Part shown: positions 39,201-46,319 of the stretch, one piece after another
Layout of the letters: every line of letters begins with the position of its first letter
Numbering within the stretch: the stretch's first letter is position 1
From: Apostichopus japonicus
Taxonomy: Eukaryota; Echinodermata; Holothuroidea; Aspidochirotida; Stichopodidae
DNA: 64,000 bases
Reading direction: 5' to 3'
Assembly: GCF_037975245.1 (NCBI RefSeq)
Contig: NC_092565.1
Span: 3,905,499-3,969,498 of the forward strand
The notes under the pieces: model-generated
Told to the model about the DNA's origin: nothing
Databases searched by the model: none
The model's input: only the letters and a program-made list of their open reading frames with translations
Position numbers and translations under genes: made by a program

Positions 39201-42200
39201 GTATGGGAGCTGAGGGAAAAGTATAGGGCCATTGCCTACCATAAGCAATGCTGTATGGGAGCTGAGGGAAAAGTATAGGGCCATGAACTACCATTAGTCA
39301 TACTGTATGGGAGATGAAGGAAAAGTATATGGCCACGGACTTCCATTAGCAATACTGTATGGGAGCTGAGGGAAAAGTATAGGGCCATGGACTACCATTA
39401 GCAATACTGTATGGGAACTGAGAGAAAAGTATAGGGCCATGGACTACCATTAGCAATACTGTATGGGAGCTGAGGGAAAAGTAAATGGCCATGGACTACC
39501 ATTAGCAATACTGTATGGAACTGAGGGAAAAGTATATGGCCATGGACTACCATTAGCAATACTGTATGGGAACTGAGAGAAAAGTATAGGGCCATGGACT
39601 ACAATGAGCAATACTGTATGGGAGCTGAGGGAAAAGTATAGGGCCATTGCCTACCATTAGCAATGCTGTATGGGAGCTGAGGGAAAAGTATAGGGCCATG
39701 AACTACCATTAGTCATACTGTATGGGAGATGAGGGAAAAGTATATGGCCATGGACTACCATTAGCAATACTGTATGGGAGCTGAGGGAAAAGTAAATGGC
39801 CATGGACTACCATTAGCAATACTGTATTGGAACTGAGAGTAAAGTATATGGCCATGGACTACCATTAGCAATACTGTTTGGGAGCTGAAGAAAAAGCATA
39901 GGGCCATGGACTACCATTAGCAATACTGTATTGGAACTGAGAGAAAAGTATATGGCCATGGACTACCATTAGCAATACTGTATGGGAGCTGATGGATAAG
40001 TATATGGCCATGGACTACCATTAGCAATAAATTGTTATTTGTAAACTTGTTAACCACAATTAAAGGGACAGTCCAGTGAGACGGAACGAGGTATCATTTG
40101 ATGGTACCATTATTCAAAATGTCTTTAATTCAGTTTATGATCATCATGAATACTTGTGGCAACAAAAATTGCCCAAAATTGATGGCTACCAAGCTGGCAA
40201 ATAGGAAATCAAGAACTATCAATATATGCCTAACATTGTGTCGTAAGATTTTAAGACTTTTGTGTACCTTTTCGGCATATCTGGCTAGTTTAGTGTCAGT
40301 ATTGACAGCAGTCTCTTTAAGACCAACTGTCAACAGATGTACTGTATGAGAGCTGATGGATAAATTTATGGCCATGGACTACCATTAGCAATACTGTATG
40401 GAATTGAGGGAAAAGTATATGGCCATGGACTACCATTAGCAATACTGTATGGGAGCTGATGGATAAGTATATGGCCATGGACTACCATTAGCAATAAATT
40501 GTTATTTGTAAACTTGTTAACCACAATTAAAGGGACAGTCCAGTGAGACGGAACGAGGTATCATTTGATGGTACCATTATTCAAAATGTCTTTAATTCAG
40601 TTTATGATCATCATGAATACTTGTGGCAACAAAAATTGCCCAAAATTGATGGCTACCAAGCTGGCAAATAGGAAATCAAGAACTATCAATATATGCCTAA
40701 CATTGTGTCGTAAGATTTTAAGACTTTTGTGTACCTTTTCGGCATATCTGGCTAGTTTAGTGTCAGTATTGACAGCAGTCTCTTTAAGACCAACTGTCAA
40801 CAGATGTACTGTATGAGAGCTGATGGATAAATTTATGGCCATGGACTACCATTAGCAATACTGTATGGAATTGAGGGAAAAGTATATGGCCATGGACTAC
40901 CATTAGCAATACTGTATGGGAGCTGATGGATAAGTATATGGCCATGGACTACCATTAGCAATAAATTGTTATTTGTAAACTTGTTAACCACAATTAAAGG
41001 GACAGTCCAGTGAGACGGAACGAGGTATCATTTGATGGTACCATTATTCAAAATGTCTTTAATTCAGTTTATGATCATCATGAATACTTGTGGCAACAAA
41101 AATTGCCCAAAATTGATGGCTACCAAGCTGGCAAATAGGAAATCAAGAACTATCAATATATGCCTAACATTGTGTCGTAAGATTTTAAGACTTTTGTGTA
41201 CCTTTTCGGCATATCTGGCTAGTTTAGTGTCAGTATTGACAGCAGTCTCTTTAAGACCAACTGGCAACAGATGCATTAATTTCTTCCAATTTCCCTTTTG
41301 ATTGACTTCAAAAATTGGTAATTTAACACAGAGTTTTATATATTACCATATTTGATCCATATTCTATTAGAGCTGATCCCTTACCAATCATGTGAAGTAT
41401 CATAATATATTGCCTCCAAAGGATGAAATTATCAGGTAATGACAACAACTGACCTGATCCTTAAATTAATGGCAATTTTAAAGGCTATTGGTACATCTCA
41501 TGCAAGGCTGTATAGTTAGATCATAGAAATTGGATTGATTTTTATTTACAAACAAAAATAGATTTTCTTTAAGGTCATCAGTATTGACCTCAAATATGTT
41601 TGGAAGTCTAATAATGGTCACCATGCAGTGTTCAAACTTCAGCAACCATTTTGATTCCCACCATGAAGCATTCTCACTTGCTAATACATTTAATTGTCTA
41701 AGTTGACATTTCTTAATTTCTGAAACTTGGAAGGTTTAACTATGCAGGACGGTACTTTAAGAAAAATTTAGCTTTCTAACAGCATGCAAAAGCTGAGGTC
41801 TATATTGATGCATGTTAAGGTATGAATTTATAAATAACTTAAGAATGTTAGTCTTGACAAATCTAAATCAAGAGTATAATTAAAGTACTCTGAAATATGA
41901 AAAATAACATGTAAATTATAAGGTTAATATAACTAAAATGGCTGTGGGCAACTCACCTTTACAGACACTAACACGAGTGTCACTGCAACGATAATCCTCC
42001 CATCCAGCGTCTGTACGAATGCCCGCACAGTTGTAACGATAGTCAGAGGATGGCTCACCGCTGGCCCAGGAGGTGTAACTCACAGAGGTACCATCCGCCC
42101 ATACCCAGGATCCTTCACTGTCCTGGTCAGTGAATCCTGCCAGATTTCAGATTCAAAAAATTTAAAGTAATTAACGTAGCCATAGGTACTGATAAAACCA

Positions 42201-45200
42201 GTAAGACTGCCTAATCTTTCATTCCTGTCACCAAGAAGTGTGATAAAAGATTTCAGTTCTCATTCCACTGAGGTACTCATAACTTTCCCCAAGTTCTGAA
42301 TAATGTATGGCAGCATGCAATGTCACTAGGCTGACTCTGCACAAGGCAGTACAGTATTGGGTTGTCCCAACAAGAGCTTGTCAGTCATTAACCACCACTC
42401 ATTGCATCAGATACTGCAATTAGCAGATTACTGAATTGCAACCACAGCACCACACCAATCCGTCATTTACTTTTAACTTTGCTATCATTTGCTACGATAA
42501 CATATTGATCATATGACAGTTTATACTCATTCTCCTTACTCACTATTTGAGGTCTCAATATGGCCATTTTGTGTGAAATGAAAGTCAAAAATGTTTATAT
42601 TCATAAATTCTTTTCCCTTGTGCATCGAGAAATAATTAATTAGGTCACCATACTTCCTATCAGCTGGTCATCACTAATCCATCACTTATCTGTACACCAG
42701 TTAATCATGTTTAAATGATGCTAGCTTGTTTTTCTGGCTCATATATCTCATTGATACACAACCGCAAAGTAAGTTTTGCTTTAATTATTTTCACTCTTGC
42801 TATTTCAACCTGAAGTTGGATAGTGTTCCAACATTAATACCTAAATGTTTGGTATATCTACTTAGTTACAAGACAGGACCATAACAGAGGCCAAAATTAC
42901 CATACAGTTAGATATGGTACTTGTTCTTGTACAAAAGGTTGTCTTACAGTATCCAACAACAAAATTGCCATATTTGGTTAATATTGTCAATGCGATAACA
43001 ATTATAATTTCTTTCTACAATATAGTAGAATGGCTTCTATACCTCTATAGATGCCTCACAGCACAATAAACCATCATGTGAATTAAATATATGACATTTG
43101 CAATGCCAAAATAGTTGCTATAAAAATCCAATGCTATGCCTCTTATGACCGAGGATCTACCATGAGGTCTGAACAACGACCCTCAAGACTCCCCCTTCTC
43201 AGAATCAATGCTGATCAGAATGCAAGCATGGATTATGAACTTGATGTAACAAAGTAACGTAATCCATCCCTGTCAGCAAGCTCAGAAATCTGTAGATTAA
43301 TTTCCTGAAATCTGCCAGTTATCCCTTAACTTGATCACGGAAAGTTTTCTCGACCCACTTTTGGCTTGTGCCCCATATGTTTGTAGACTTTCTAAAGTTT
43401 CTATATAAAGAACATGCATTTCTGCAAGGTATGCTAAATCAATTTTGTTACCGATATGAGCTGTTGTAGAAATCATGTTCCTGATAGTATCCCTGGCTCC
43501 AGAGCTGATAATACTAGCAAGGTTTCCACCTTGGGTCTCACAATAGGCTTGGGCATCTGCAATGTTGAGCGTGTTTGTGTTGTAGTAGAAGCACTCGCTT
43601 CCATACTGTACCCAGTTCTTTCGACACATGGAAGCTCCATCTGTCCAAAAAGGAAAATAAAAAAGAAACTTGTACTTGTAAAATTGTAATGTAAGTGTGG
43701 TGGGAATTTCTGAACCCTGGTCAGCTAACTATATATGCCACCCTCAAGCACTGCCTGTGGTCTCATCTGTGGCTCATTGGTACTTGGTAGGCTACAATCA
43801 TATTTCATATGTAGAAGAACAACGTTGTTTTACAAACAAAGTGGCTATTCTTACGACTGTTCGTAAGAATAATTTCCGATTACGCATGCGCAGTTGCTAT
43901 TTTTATGACAGGAGTACTATTTTTTACGACCAGGAGTAACAATAATTTCCGGTTAGGGTTAGTGTTAGGATTGGGGTTTAGGGTTAAAGTTAGGGTTACC
44001 CCTACTACATGCGCAGTTGCTTTATTTACTTTACTGCGCTTGAATTCGCCTTTGTCATAAGAATAGTTTATAAATAATTGTTACGACTAGTCGTAAGAAT
44101 AGCCACGGCCTTTTACAAATGGAGCCAGAGTCACTCTAGATACTAGGCCTAGGGTTCTAACCTAAGTTATACCTATGTCTAGCCTACTTCACTTTTACGA
44201 TTTTAGAATTAGAGCATCAAACTTGAGTATAATACAGAAAGCAAATGAGATCCCTATCTTTAGATCTAGTAACCAGCCATAGACAGTATAAATGTCAACC
44301 GATCTTTTGCTATTCAAGTCTCCTACTCCTACCCTAGGCCTATGTTACCGCCTCCCTAACATTGGTCTTTAATTTAAATAACATGATGAATGTACTATTT
44401 ACATTGAATCTTTACAATGATGAGACATAGGCCTATACAATGTGAGGCTAAACAAGGAAACTTTAGAAGCTATATATCTCCAATTAAATATGTCATTCAA
44501 AATCATAATTAGACGTCTGAGCTTCGACACCTTGGTGTAAAAACGCTACTCGGTATTCGATCTGTCCGAGATGTCATTCACTCCAGTTAGACCGATACTG
44601 CAGGTTAGCCTAGCCTATGACTAGATCACAAATCTGTGGTTTAGATTGGTTGTAAAGTGCTTGAGTTTATTTGCTCCCAAATATACGTGCCCCAATAGTC
44701 AATACTCCACAGTGCGTAATGCCATCTTCTAACGGCCATGCGCAGAAGCCAATACAACCCTCACGACCAACCACAGCCGATGGTTCGGACAGAGTATCAG
44801 TTTCTCCACAGAGTTACCGTCCTCGCTCCCGTACCTATGAGCGGACCTCGAGATTTTGATAAGAAAAATCCTAATTCTAAGAATATATTGGCACGTTTGA
44901 GATGAAATAGTCGAAATACCGAGAAAATAGTCGATAAACACTAAATCTGTAGATAATACGTCGACATTTTCAAAGAAGAAGTTTCCATTAAAAATGAGGC
45001 CCGAGGAATGTAGAGAAAATAGACGAAATATGGATATTAAAAGGAAAAATGTTGAACATTAATATGGAATTTCCTGTTCCTATATTTTTACATTTTACAT
45101 GAAAGGAATTGAATTGAATTAAAAAATTCGAATGAAAGAACTTTAGTTTTTAGATTAAGTAGTCCAATGTTGAGATAAAAGGTAGGAATTTCGGTATAAT

Positions 45201-46241
45201 TTTCGTGAAGAGAGTTTGGGGAACAGGTTGTTAGTTCCCAGAAAATAATCGAAACTGGATAAAGAGCAAACTTTTGGGATAAAATGGTCAAAATTTCTAG
45301 CCCAGATAAAAGTTTGGAATTAACTATGTCAGTATAGCATCTGCAAAAGTGATCTTTTTCTTGGGAAGATTCCGAAAATGACCACCGGTTTACTGCCCGG
45401 TCTCCTGGAAACATATAGGTATGGGGAAGGAGTTATAGCCGTAGAATTATGGTACATCTTGCAGCAAATTCGTGTATGTTTTTATCAAGTGCGTTTGCAG
45501 TCATGGAGGTGTTGTATCGCAAAGTTTGTCCCTCCAAACATGAAAAAGGAGCCACGCTCAAATGTTTATCGTATAATACACAGTTACGTGCACAATATTT
45601 CAAAGGTGGATCCAACATAATTATTACAAAGGATGTGACTGTGGGGTCGTTGATTGCTACTTCCATGTAGAAAGGCTGAGGTGGTCTATATACGTCAAAT
45701 GCTGCACTCTATGGTATATTTAGACTATAAACTAGGTCTTGTAACGGAAGGATATATATTTAATACTTTTCAATTGAAAACAAAAATCCTCCGACTAGTA
45801 AGTTTCTCCCCGACCGAAGATGAAGGTTTTGGGGAGTGGTCACCCCCCCCCCGTCACCCCTTGCGCACGCTACTGATAACATCTTGGAATACATGGAAAG
45901 AATTTTTAATAGGCCTAGGCCTACATGCTGCATTTTCCCAATGAAAAATAACATAAGCAGCCGTATTATGAACGATGTTGTAACCACCATTGAATAATTG
46001 CATGGAAAACTATAGGAAATAGTAATGTTGCCCACCCAATAAATTAGATAGTATACCCACTGAGACAAAACAAAGTTTTGAAGTTGCCCACCTATACTTC
46101 ACTGTTTGAAGGTATACGTGTTGAGTTATGATACGATTATGGTTGCGAAATAAACATATATAGGTACTACGTTTATAGAACGATGAAATCTCGCCTTACC
46201 TGATGGAAGCAAACATCTTTCCAAAAGTATAAGTAGAAAAC
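8940..46241 (-). CDS. Mosaic extracellular protein gene: CTLDs, Caspr-type fibrinogen-like, PAN and FN3 modules
   Basis: A multi-exon gene read right to left. Exons that I could place, in transcript order: 46241-46200 (uncertain), 43640-43452, 42136-41957, 36556-36389, 35890-35718, 34696-34539, 33540-33362, 30022-29975, 29233-29044, 28289-28165, 27909-27799, 27172-27044, 26079-25922, 24307-24184, 23632-23447, 21202-20960, 18231-18121, 17305-17189, 16684-16514, 16235-15996, 14703-14527, 13706-13588, 10682-10493, 9207-8940 (or 8953). Each has AG/GT borders and the codon phase carries through every junction, which is the main evidence that this is one gene. Module borders are almost all phase 1. 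About 1,250 residues are encoded. The initiator exon and a certain stop were not found. No transmembrane segment is seen at the C-terminal side, so secretion or a leader anchor are both possible. The role is inferred as carbohydrate or protein recognition outside the cell. It could be split into two transcripts, but nothing in the phases requires that. Confidence 0.8.
9235..9285. repeat. AATC tetranucleotide repeat
   Basis: Runs of AATC and AATAAATC just upstream of the PAN2 acceptor. Confidence 0.85.
9972..10352 (+). mobile_element. tRNA-derived SINE
   Basis: It starts AGTGGTTAAGGCAGTGG (A-box type), then GGTTCGAGCCC (B box), then TGTGTCCTTGGGCAAGGCGC, a body common in invertebrate SINEs, and a tail of AATAATAAATAATAAAAAATC. 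It lies in the intron between FN3 and PAN2. Confidence 0.8.
10493..13706 (-). CDS. Fibronectin type III domain split by a 2.9-kb intron
   Basis: Exons 13706-13588 (phase 1-0) and 10682-10493 (0-1). The first half reads PTAPPTNLHVNPMTPTSALV then TWEDPP, and ends GYK. The second begins IIYRQTE and has EATGLSPGSDYQFNILAYT and GDGP. These are the standard FN3 landmarks: a Pro-rich A strand, the W of strand B, Y-x-I/V in strand C, L-x-P-x-x-x-Y in strands E-F, and a G strand. The split in strand C with phase 0 is a common FN3 intron site. The intron is almost filled by a 24-bp minisatellite. The FN3 sits between CTLD4 and PAN2. Confidence 0.88.
10885..13432. repeat. 24-bp minisatellite, about 106 copies, in the FN3 intron
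   Basis: The unit is GATGCAGCATCTGCACTTGATAAG with variants CTTTATAAG, CTTTGTAAG and TCAGCA for TCTGCA. The array lies between the two FN3 exons, ending about 200 bp before the acceptor at 10682. Because 24 is a multiple of three and the unit lacks stops in several frames, open frames of up to 497 codons appear on both strands. The frames are pure repeat (DAASALDK, MQHLHLIR, MLHSYQVQ), start nowhere special, and lie inside an intron, so I do not call them genes. Confidence 0.95.
14290..14510 (-). mobile_element. tRNA-like SINE, reversed
   Basis: On the minus strand TTAGCTCAGTGGTTAATGCC (A box) and CCCCGGTTCGAGTCACTCC (B box) lie at 14443-14506, followed by non-tRNA sequence. The acceptor stem is imperfect, so it is a SINE head rather than a functional tRNA. 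Confidence 0.6.
14527..16235 (-). CDS. C-type lectin domain 4 (two exons)
   Basis: Exons 16235-15996 and 14703-14527, phase 1-1 each. Landmarks are SCVSSWSYNSDLHSCYYF, FDAARTSCQAQNADLVVI, YWIGLSDADQEG, then WGANQPSDSGSGEDC, LLNDADC and YYYICEQ. All six cysteines of a long-form domain are present. QPS stands where EPN or QPD would be, and LND where WND would be, so the sugar site is partly altered. The donor GTAAGT after CEQDL is strong. A tRNA-like SINE in reverse orientation lies just downstream at 14.44-14.51 kb. Confidence 0.88.
16514..18231 (-). CDS. C-type lectin domain 3, inner disulfide missing
   Basis: Exons 18231-18121, 17305-17189 and 16684-16514, all phase 1-1. Landmarks are SDSCPSSWAEYNSYCYRF, WYDAEVYCQGQG, GHLATPQDEAEY, FWIGVNDVEKEG, SSEPNGD, and YFMCK at the end. 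The EPN motif is present. The two cysteines that usually form the inner disulfide are both replaced (positions read ENAALM and IDATVEN), and WND reads YID. Loss of both partners together suggests a real change rather than sequencing error. Calcium-dependent binding in the usual mode is unlikely. An intron array of about 140-bp units lies at 17.70-18.01 kb. Confidence 0.85.
17703..18025. repeat. Tandem repeat of about 140 bp, two and a half copies
   Basis: Units begin TGATAGGACGACAC, TGATGGTAAGACAC and TGATGGTTAGACAC at about 17701, 17846 and 17985. Each complete unit has AAGTGAGACATCT and CACTTATATGAATGTCT. It lies in the first CTLD3 intron. Confidence 0.8.
18988..19190. repeat. CAC/CAT trinucleotide microsatellite
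   Basis: About 200 bp of CAC and CAT triplets, giving His-rich or Gly/Asp-rich open frames on the two strands. It is intronic and not coding. Confidence 0.9.
19290..19845 (-). mobile_element. 3' fragment of an L2/CR1-type LINE reverse transcriptase, frameshifted
   Basis: Minus-strand frames give SRLDCGNAVLAGLPKRLTNK, then LTWKALHAWQTPQYLCDLIS, PYKPTRSLHTQHANLLIEP and YGGRAFSRV. This is the familiar C-terminal tail of L2/CR1-like reverse transcriptases. Frame changes break it, so it is dead. It lies in the intron before CTLD3, next to a CAC/CAT microsatellite. Confidence 0.75.
20960..21202 (-). CDS. PAN/apple domain 1
   Basis: A single phase 1-1 exon of 243 nt. It encodes about 81 residues with SCASTCADSTDFTCRSFDYK followed by NECWLSEEN and YHLFVRI. 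The pattern C-x3-C, then C-x-S-x2-Y, then C-x-L is that of PAN/apple modules, which bind proteins or sugars. The acceptor follows a pyrimidine-rich stretch and the donor is GTGAGT. It connects the fibrinogen-like domain to CTLD3. Confidence 0.85.
23447..27172 (-). CDS. Caspr/neurexin-IV-type fibrinogen-like domain (four exons)
   Basis: Exons 27172-27044, 26079-25922, 24307-24184 and 23632-23447, phases 1-1, 1-0, 0-1 and 1-1. Landmarks are SCAEWKRKGY, YYTVDPDGRN, FRVYCDM, RIQHNQEIRTRISGYEDP, then ISYWGGATQGTDYCQCG, CVNGKICQCSNNDQTWRTDD, LTYKDDLPVTKINFGDT and GSLYCKGD. This order (DPDG, YCDM, a QHN or HN strand, YWGG, CxCG, CxCxNN-W, DxGxLxxKDxLPV) matches the fibrinogen-like region that contactin-associated proteins carry between laminin G domains. 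Here it stands alone between CTLD2 and PAN1. It is probably a protein-binding module. The third intron carries a reversed hAT-like MITE close to exon 24307-24184. Confidence 0.85.
23819..24142 (-). mobile_element. hAT-like MITE, family 1, reversed copy
   Basis: Reverse orientation of the same element, ending GGACGCTCCGCCACTG at 24142. The other end lacks the outer CAGT (GGCGGAGCTAGGGG). It lies about 40 bp from coding exon 24307-24184 of the mosaic gene. Confidence 0.8.
27799..29233 (-). CDS. C-type lectin domain 2, with intact EPN and WND motifs
   Basis: Exons 29233-29044 (phase 1-2), 28289-28165 (2-1) and 27909-27799 (1-1). Landmarks are CDSGWTNMGNACYRA, SWFDALDACRN, NYWIGLNDLNSED, WNSNEPNN, RENCAAM, GSWNDADC and YYFICKYP. 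It has the six cysteines of a long-form CTLD, the WIGL core, EPN and WND. This is the only domain of the four with both calcium-site motifs in canonical form, so by family knowledge it is the best candidate for calcium-dependent mannose-type sugar binding. Splice sites are strong (TTTTCTTTTCAG acceptor, GTGAGT donor). Confidence 0.9.
29246..29745. repeat. Tandem duplication of about 250 bp in an intron
   Basis: Two copies starting CCATAAATTCAACGTTACTG (about 29249) and CCATAAATTCAATGTTACTG (about 29495), with AGAGGACTGCTAAAGCATTC in each. It is intronic, just before the CTLD2 first exon. Confidence 0.8.
29975..35890 (-). CDS. Trp/Gly-rich extracellular module (four exons), family not named
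   Basis: Exons 35890-35718, 34696-34539, 33540-33362 and a 48-nt micro-exon 30022-29975; phases 1-0, 0-2, 2-1 and 1-1 all agree. Sequence landmarks are DWTVMMKVV at the start, then NLWEGSDTTNDG, VKVGFFHGGYEMKSLTFD, HFFVSRAYGGCSVDSGWF, NAGCNWDTWW, YQTWNSG, and finally YPDIFAILYKYD from the micro-exon. I recall modules of this general layout (a WT start, GGxE, RRFFxxxxYGGCxxDxGW, and an ending in a short hydrophobic DxxAI strand) in other invertebrate extracellular proteins, but I cannot give a database name. The ending strand is why I accept the micro-exon. The large intron before it (3.3 kb) holds a gag-like fragment, a hAT-like MITE and AT-rich sequence. Confidence 0.75.
30366..30507. mobile_element. 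Short inverted-repeat element, GCGTAGGAG ends
   Basis: About 140 bp with ends AAGCGTAGGAGCC and GCCTCCTACGCCTAT and inner G and C tracts. A related single end (CATAGGCGTACGAGGCGGGG) is at about 8023-8042. It is probably a MITE of the same broad type as family 1. Confidence 0.5.
30709..31720 (+). mobile_element. Degraded gag-like retroelement fragment
   Basis: A plus-strand open frame to 31083 has LCPKGRPCGPKQTCSICQDW and WLTDKAAKKKRKSG, a Cys-rich patch and basic tail like those in gag proteins of DIRS-type elements. A further open patch at 31444-31683 follows in another frame. GC is higher than in the surrounding intron. No reverse transcriptase follows. It could instead be another host-derived fragment. 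Confidence 0.4.
32787..33171 (+). mobile_element. hAT-like MITE, family 1, copy with perfect 8-bp target duplication
   Basis: 385 bp with ends CAGTGGCGGAGC and GCTCCGCCACTG. It is flanked by CCACCCAC on both sides (32779-32786 and 33172-33179). An 8-bp target duplication and CAGTG-type ends are hAT hallmarks. The copy lies in an intron of the mosaic gene. Confidence 0.85.
33724..34560 (-). repeat. 72-bp minisatellite made of a 5' splice site, 11 copies
   Basis: Eleven copies of a 72-bp unit plus a degenerate one at about 33730-33790. In gene direction each unit ends TCTCCATAGCTGG or TCTCCATTGCTGG followed by GTAGGTTG, which is the 3' end and donor of exon 34696-34539. The first copy is the real junction at 34539/34538. 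Since 72 is a multiple of three, the array is open on the plus strand, but this has no coding meaning. Confidence 0.93.
36389..36556 (-). CDS. Eight-cysteine small module
   Basis: One phase 1-1 exon of 168 nt encoding about 56 residues with eight cysteines in the pattern CYC, DCACC, HC, RC, EC. I do not recognise the family. An even cysteine count and symmetrical exon phases suggest a compact disulfide-bonded unit that could be shuffled. Its acceptor (TTTTCCCTCAG then CTCCCATACAG) is the unit that has been tandemly multiplied in the preceding intron. The donor GTAAAC joins in phase to the Trp/Gly module. Confidence 0.7.
36557..40059 (-). repeat. 52-bp minisatellite made of a 3' splice site, about 67 copies
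   Basis: Tandem units of 52 bp fill the 3' end of the intron before the 8-Cys exon. Read in gene direction, each unit holds TGCTAAT (branch-point-like), a pyrimidine tract ATACTTTTCCCTCAG, and CTCCCATACAGTA, the first bases of the exon. The copy at 36557 is the real acceptor. Variants CTCTCAG and TTCCCATACAG alternate with the main type in blocks, giving higher-order periods near 415 and 466 bp. Confidence 0.95.
40028..41274. repeat. 467-bp higher-order repeat, three copies
   Basis: Three near-identical 467-bp units begin at about 40028, 40495 and 40962. Each joins about three 52-bp units to a 261-bp element (40060-40320, 40527-40787, 40994-41254) with TTAA at both ends and short inverted ends TTAAAGGGAC and GTCTCTTTAA. 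The last unit runs into unique sequence. It looks like a small inverted-repeat transposon that landed in the array and was then amplified with it. Confidence 0.85.
41957..43640 (-). CDS. C-type lectin domain 1 (two exons)
   Basis: Exons 43640-43452 and 42136-41957, both phase 1 to phase 1. The first gives the N-terminal loop: CRKNWVQYGSECFYY, then DAQAYCETQGGNLASI, the usual long-form CTLD start with its extra disulfide. The second gives GFTDQDSEGSWVWADG, then GEPSSDYRYNC, GWEDYRC and VSVCK. The four core cysteines are present. The calcium-site motifs are altered: EPS replaces EPN or QPD, and WED replaces WND, so canonical mannose-type or galactose-type binding is doubtful. The intron between them is 1.3 kb. 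This is the first domain after the presumed leader. Confidence 0.85.
43837..44110. mobile_element. 274-bp inverted-repeat element with telomere-like core
   Basis: An 18-bp perfect terminal inverted repeat, GTGGCTATTCTTACGACT (43841-43858) against its complement at 44089-44106. TTTTACAAA flanks both sides (43828-43836 and 44111-44119) as a likely target duplication. The core at about 43951-44001 has degenerate GGTTAGGGTTAG repeats. It sits upstream of CTLD1 in the first intron. Confidence 0.75.
46200..46241 (-). CDS. Possible leader exon of the mosaic gene
   Basis: A 42-nt exon between a good acceptor (TTGTGTTACAG) and a good donor (GTAAGG). Read in the phase needed by the next exon, it gives FLLILLERCLLPS, a hydrophobic stretch just before CTLD1, which suits the end of a signal peptide or signal anchor. 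The open frame continues upstream for about 40 codons without an ATG before a stop. The initiator therefore must lie in an earlier exon that I could not identify. What supports it is the hydrophobicity, the splice signals and the phase match; it has no family signature. Confidence 0.4.
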
Positions 46242-46319
46242 CTGTAACACAAATCAATACGGTAATATTATAATCATTAAAGTAAATACGTTTTCGCGCA
46301 AACGATTCATGATTCACAA

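Noticed and set aside
36345..39647. Many 65-codon minus-strand frames (AIYFSLSSHTV units)
   Set aside because: They are frames of the 52-bp intronic array, with a stop in the phase that splicing would use.
33788..40059. A CRISPR array
   Set aside because: The units are directly adjacent without unique spacers and lie in a eukaryotic intron.
40098..41301. Three matching frames of 81 to 89 codons on both strands
   Set aside because: They follow from the 467-bp repeat; there are no protein landmarks.
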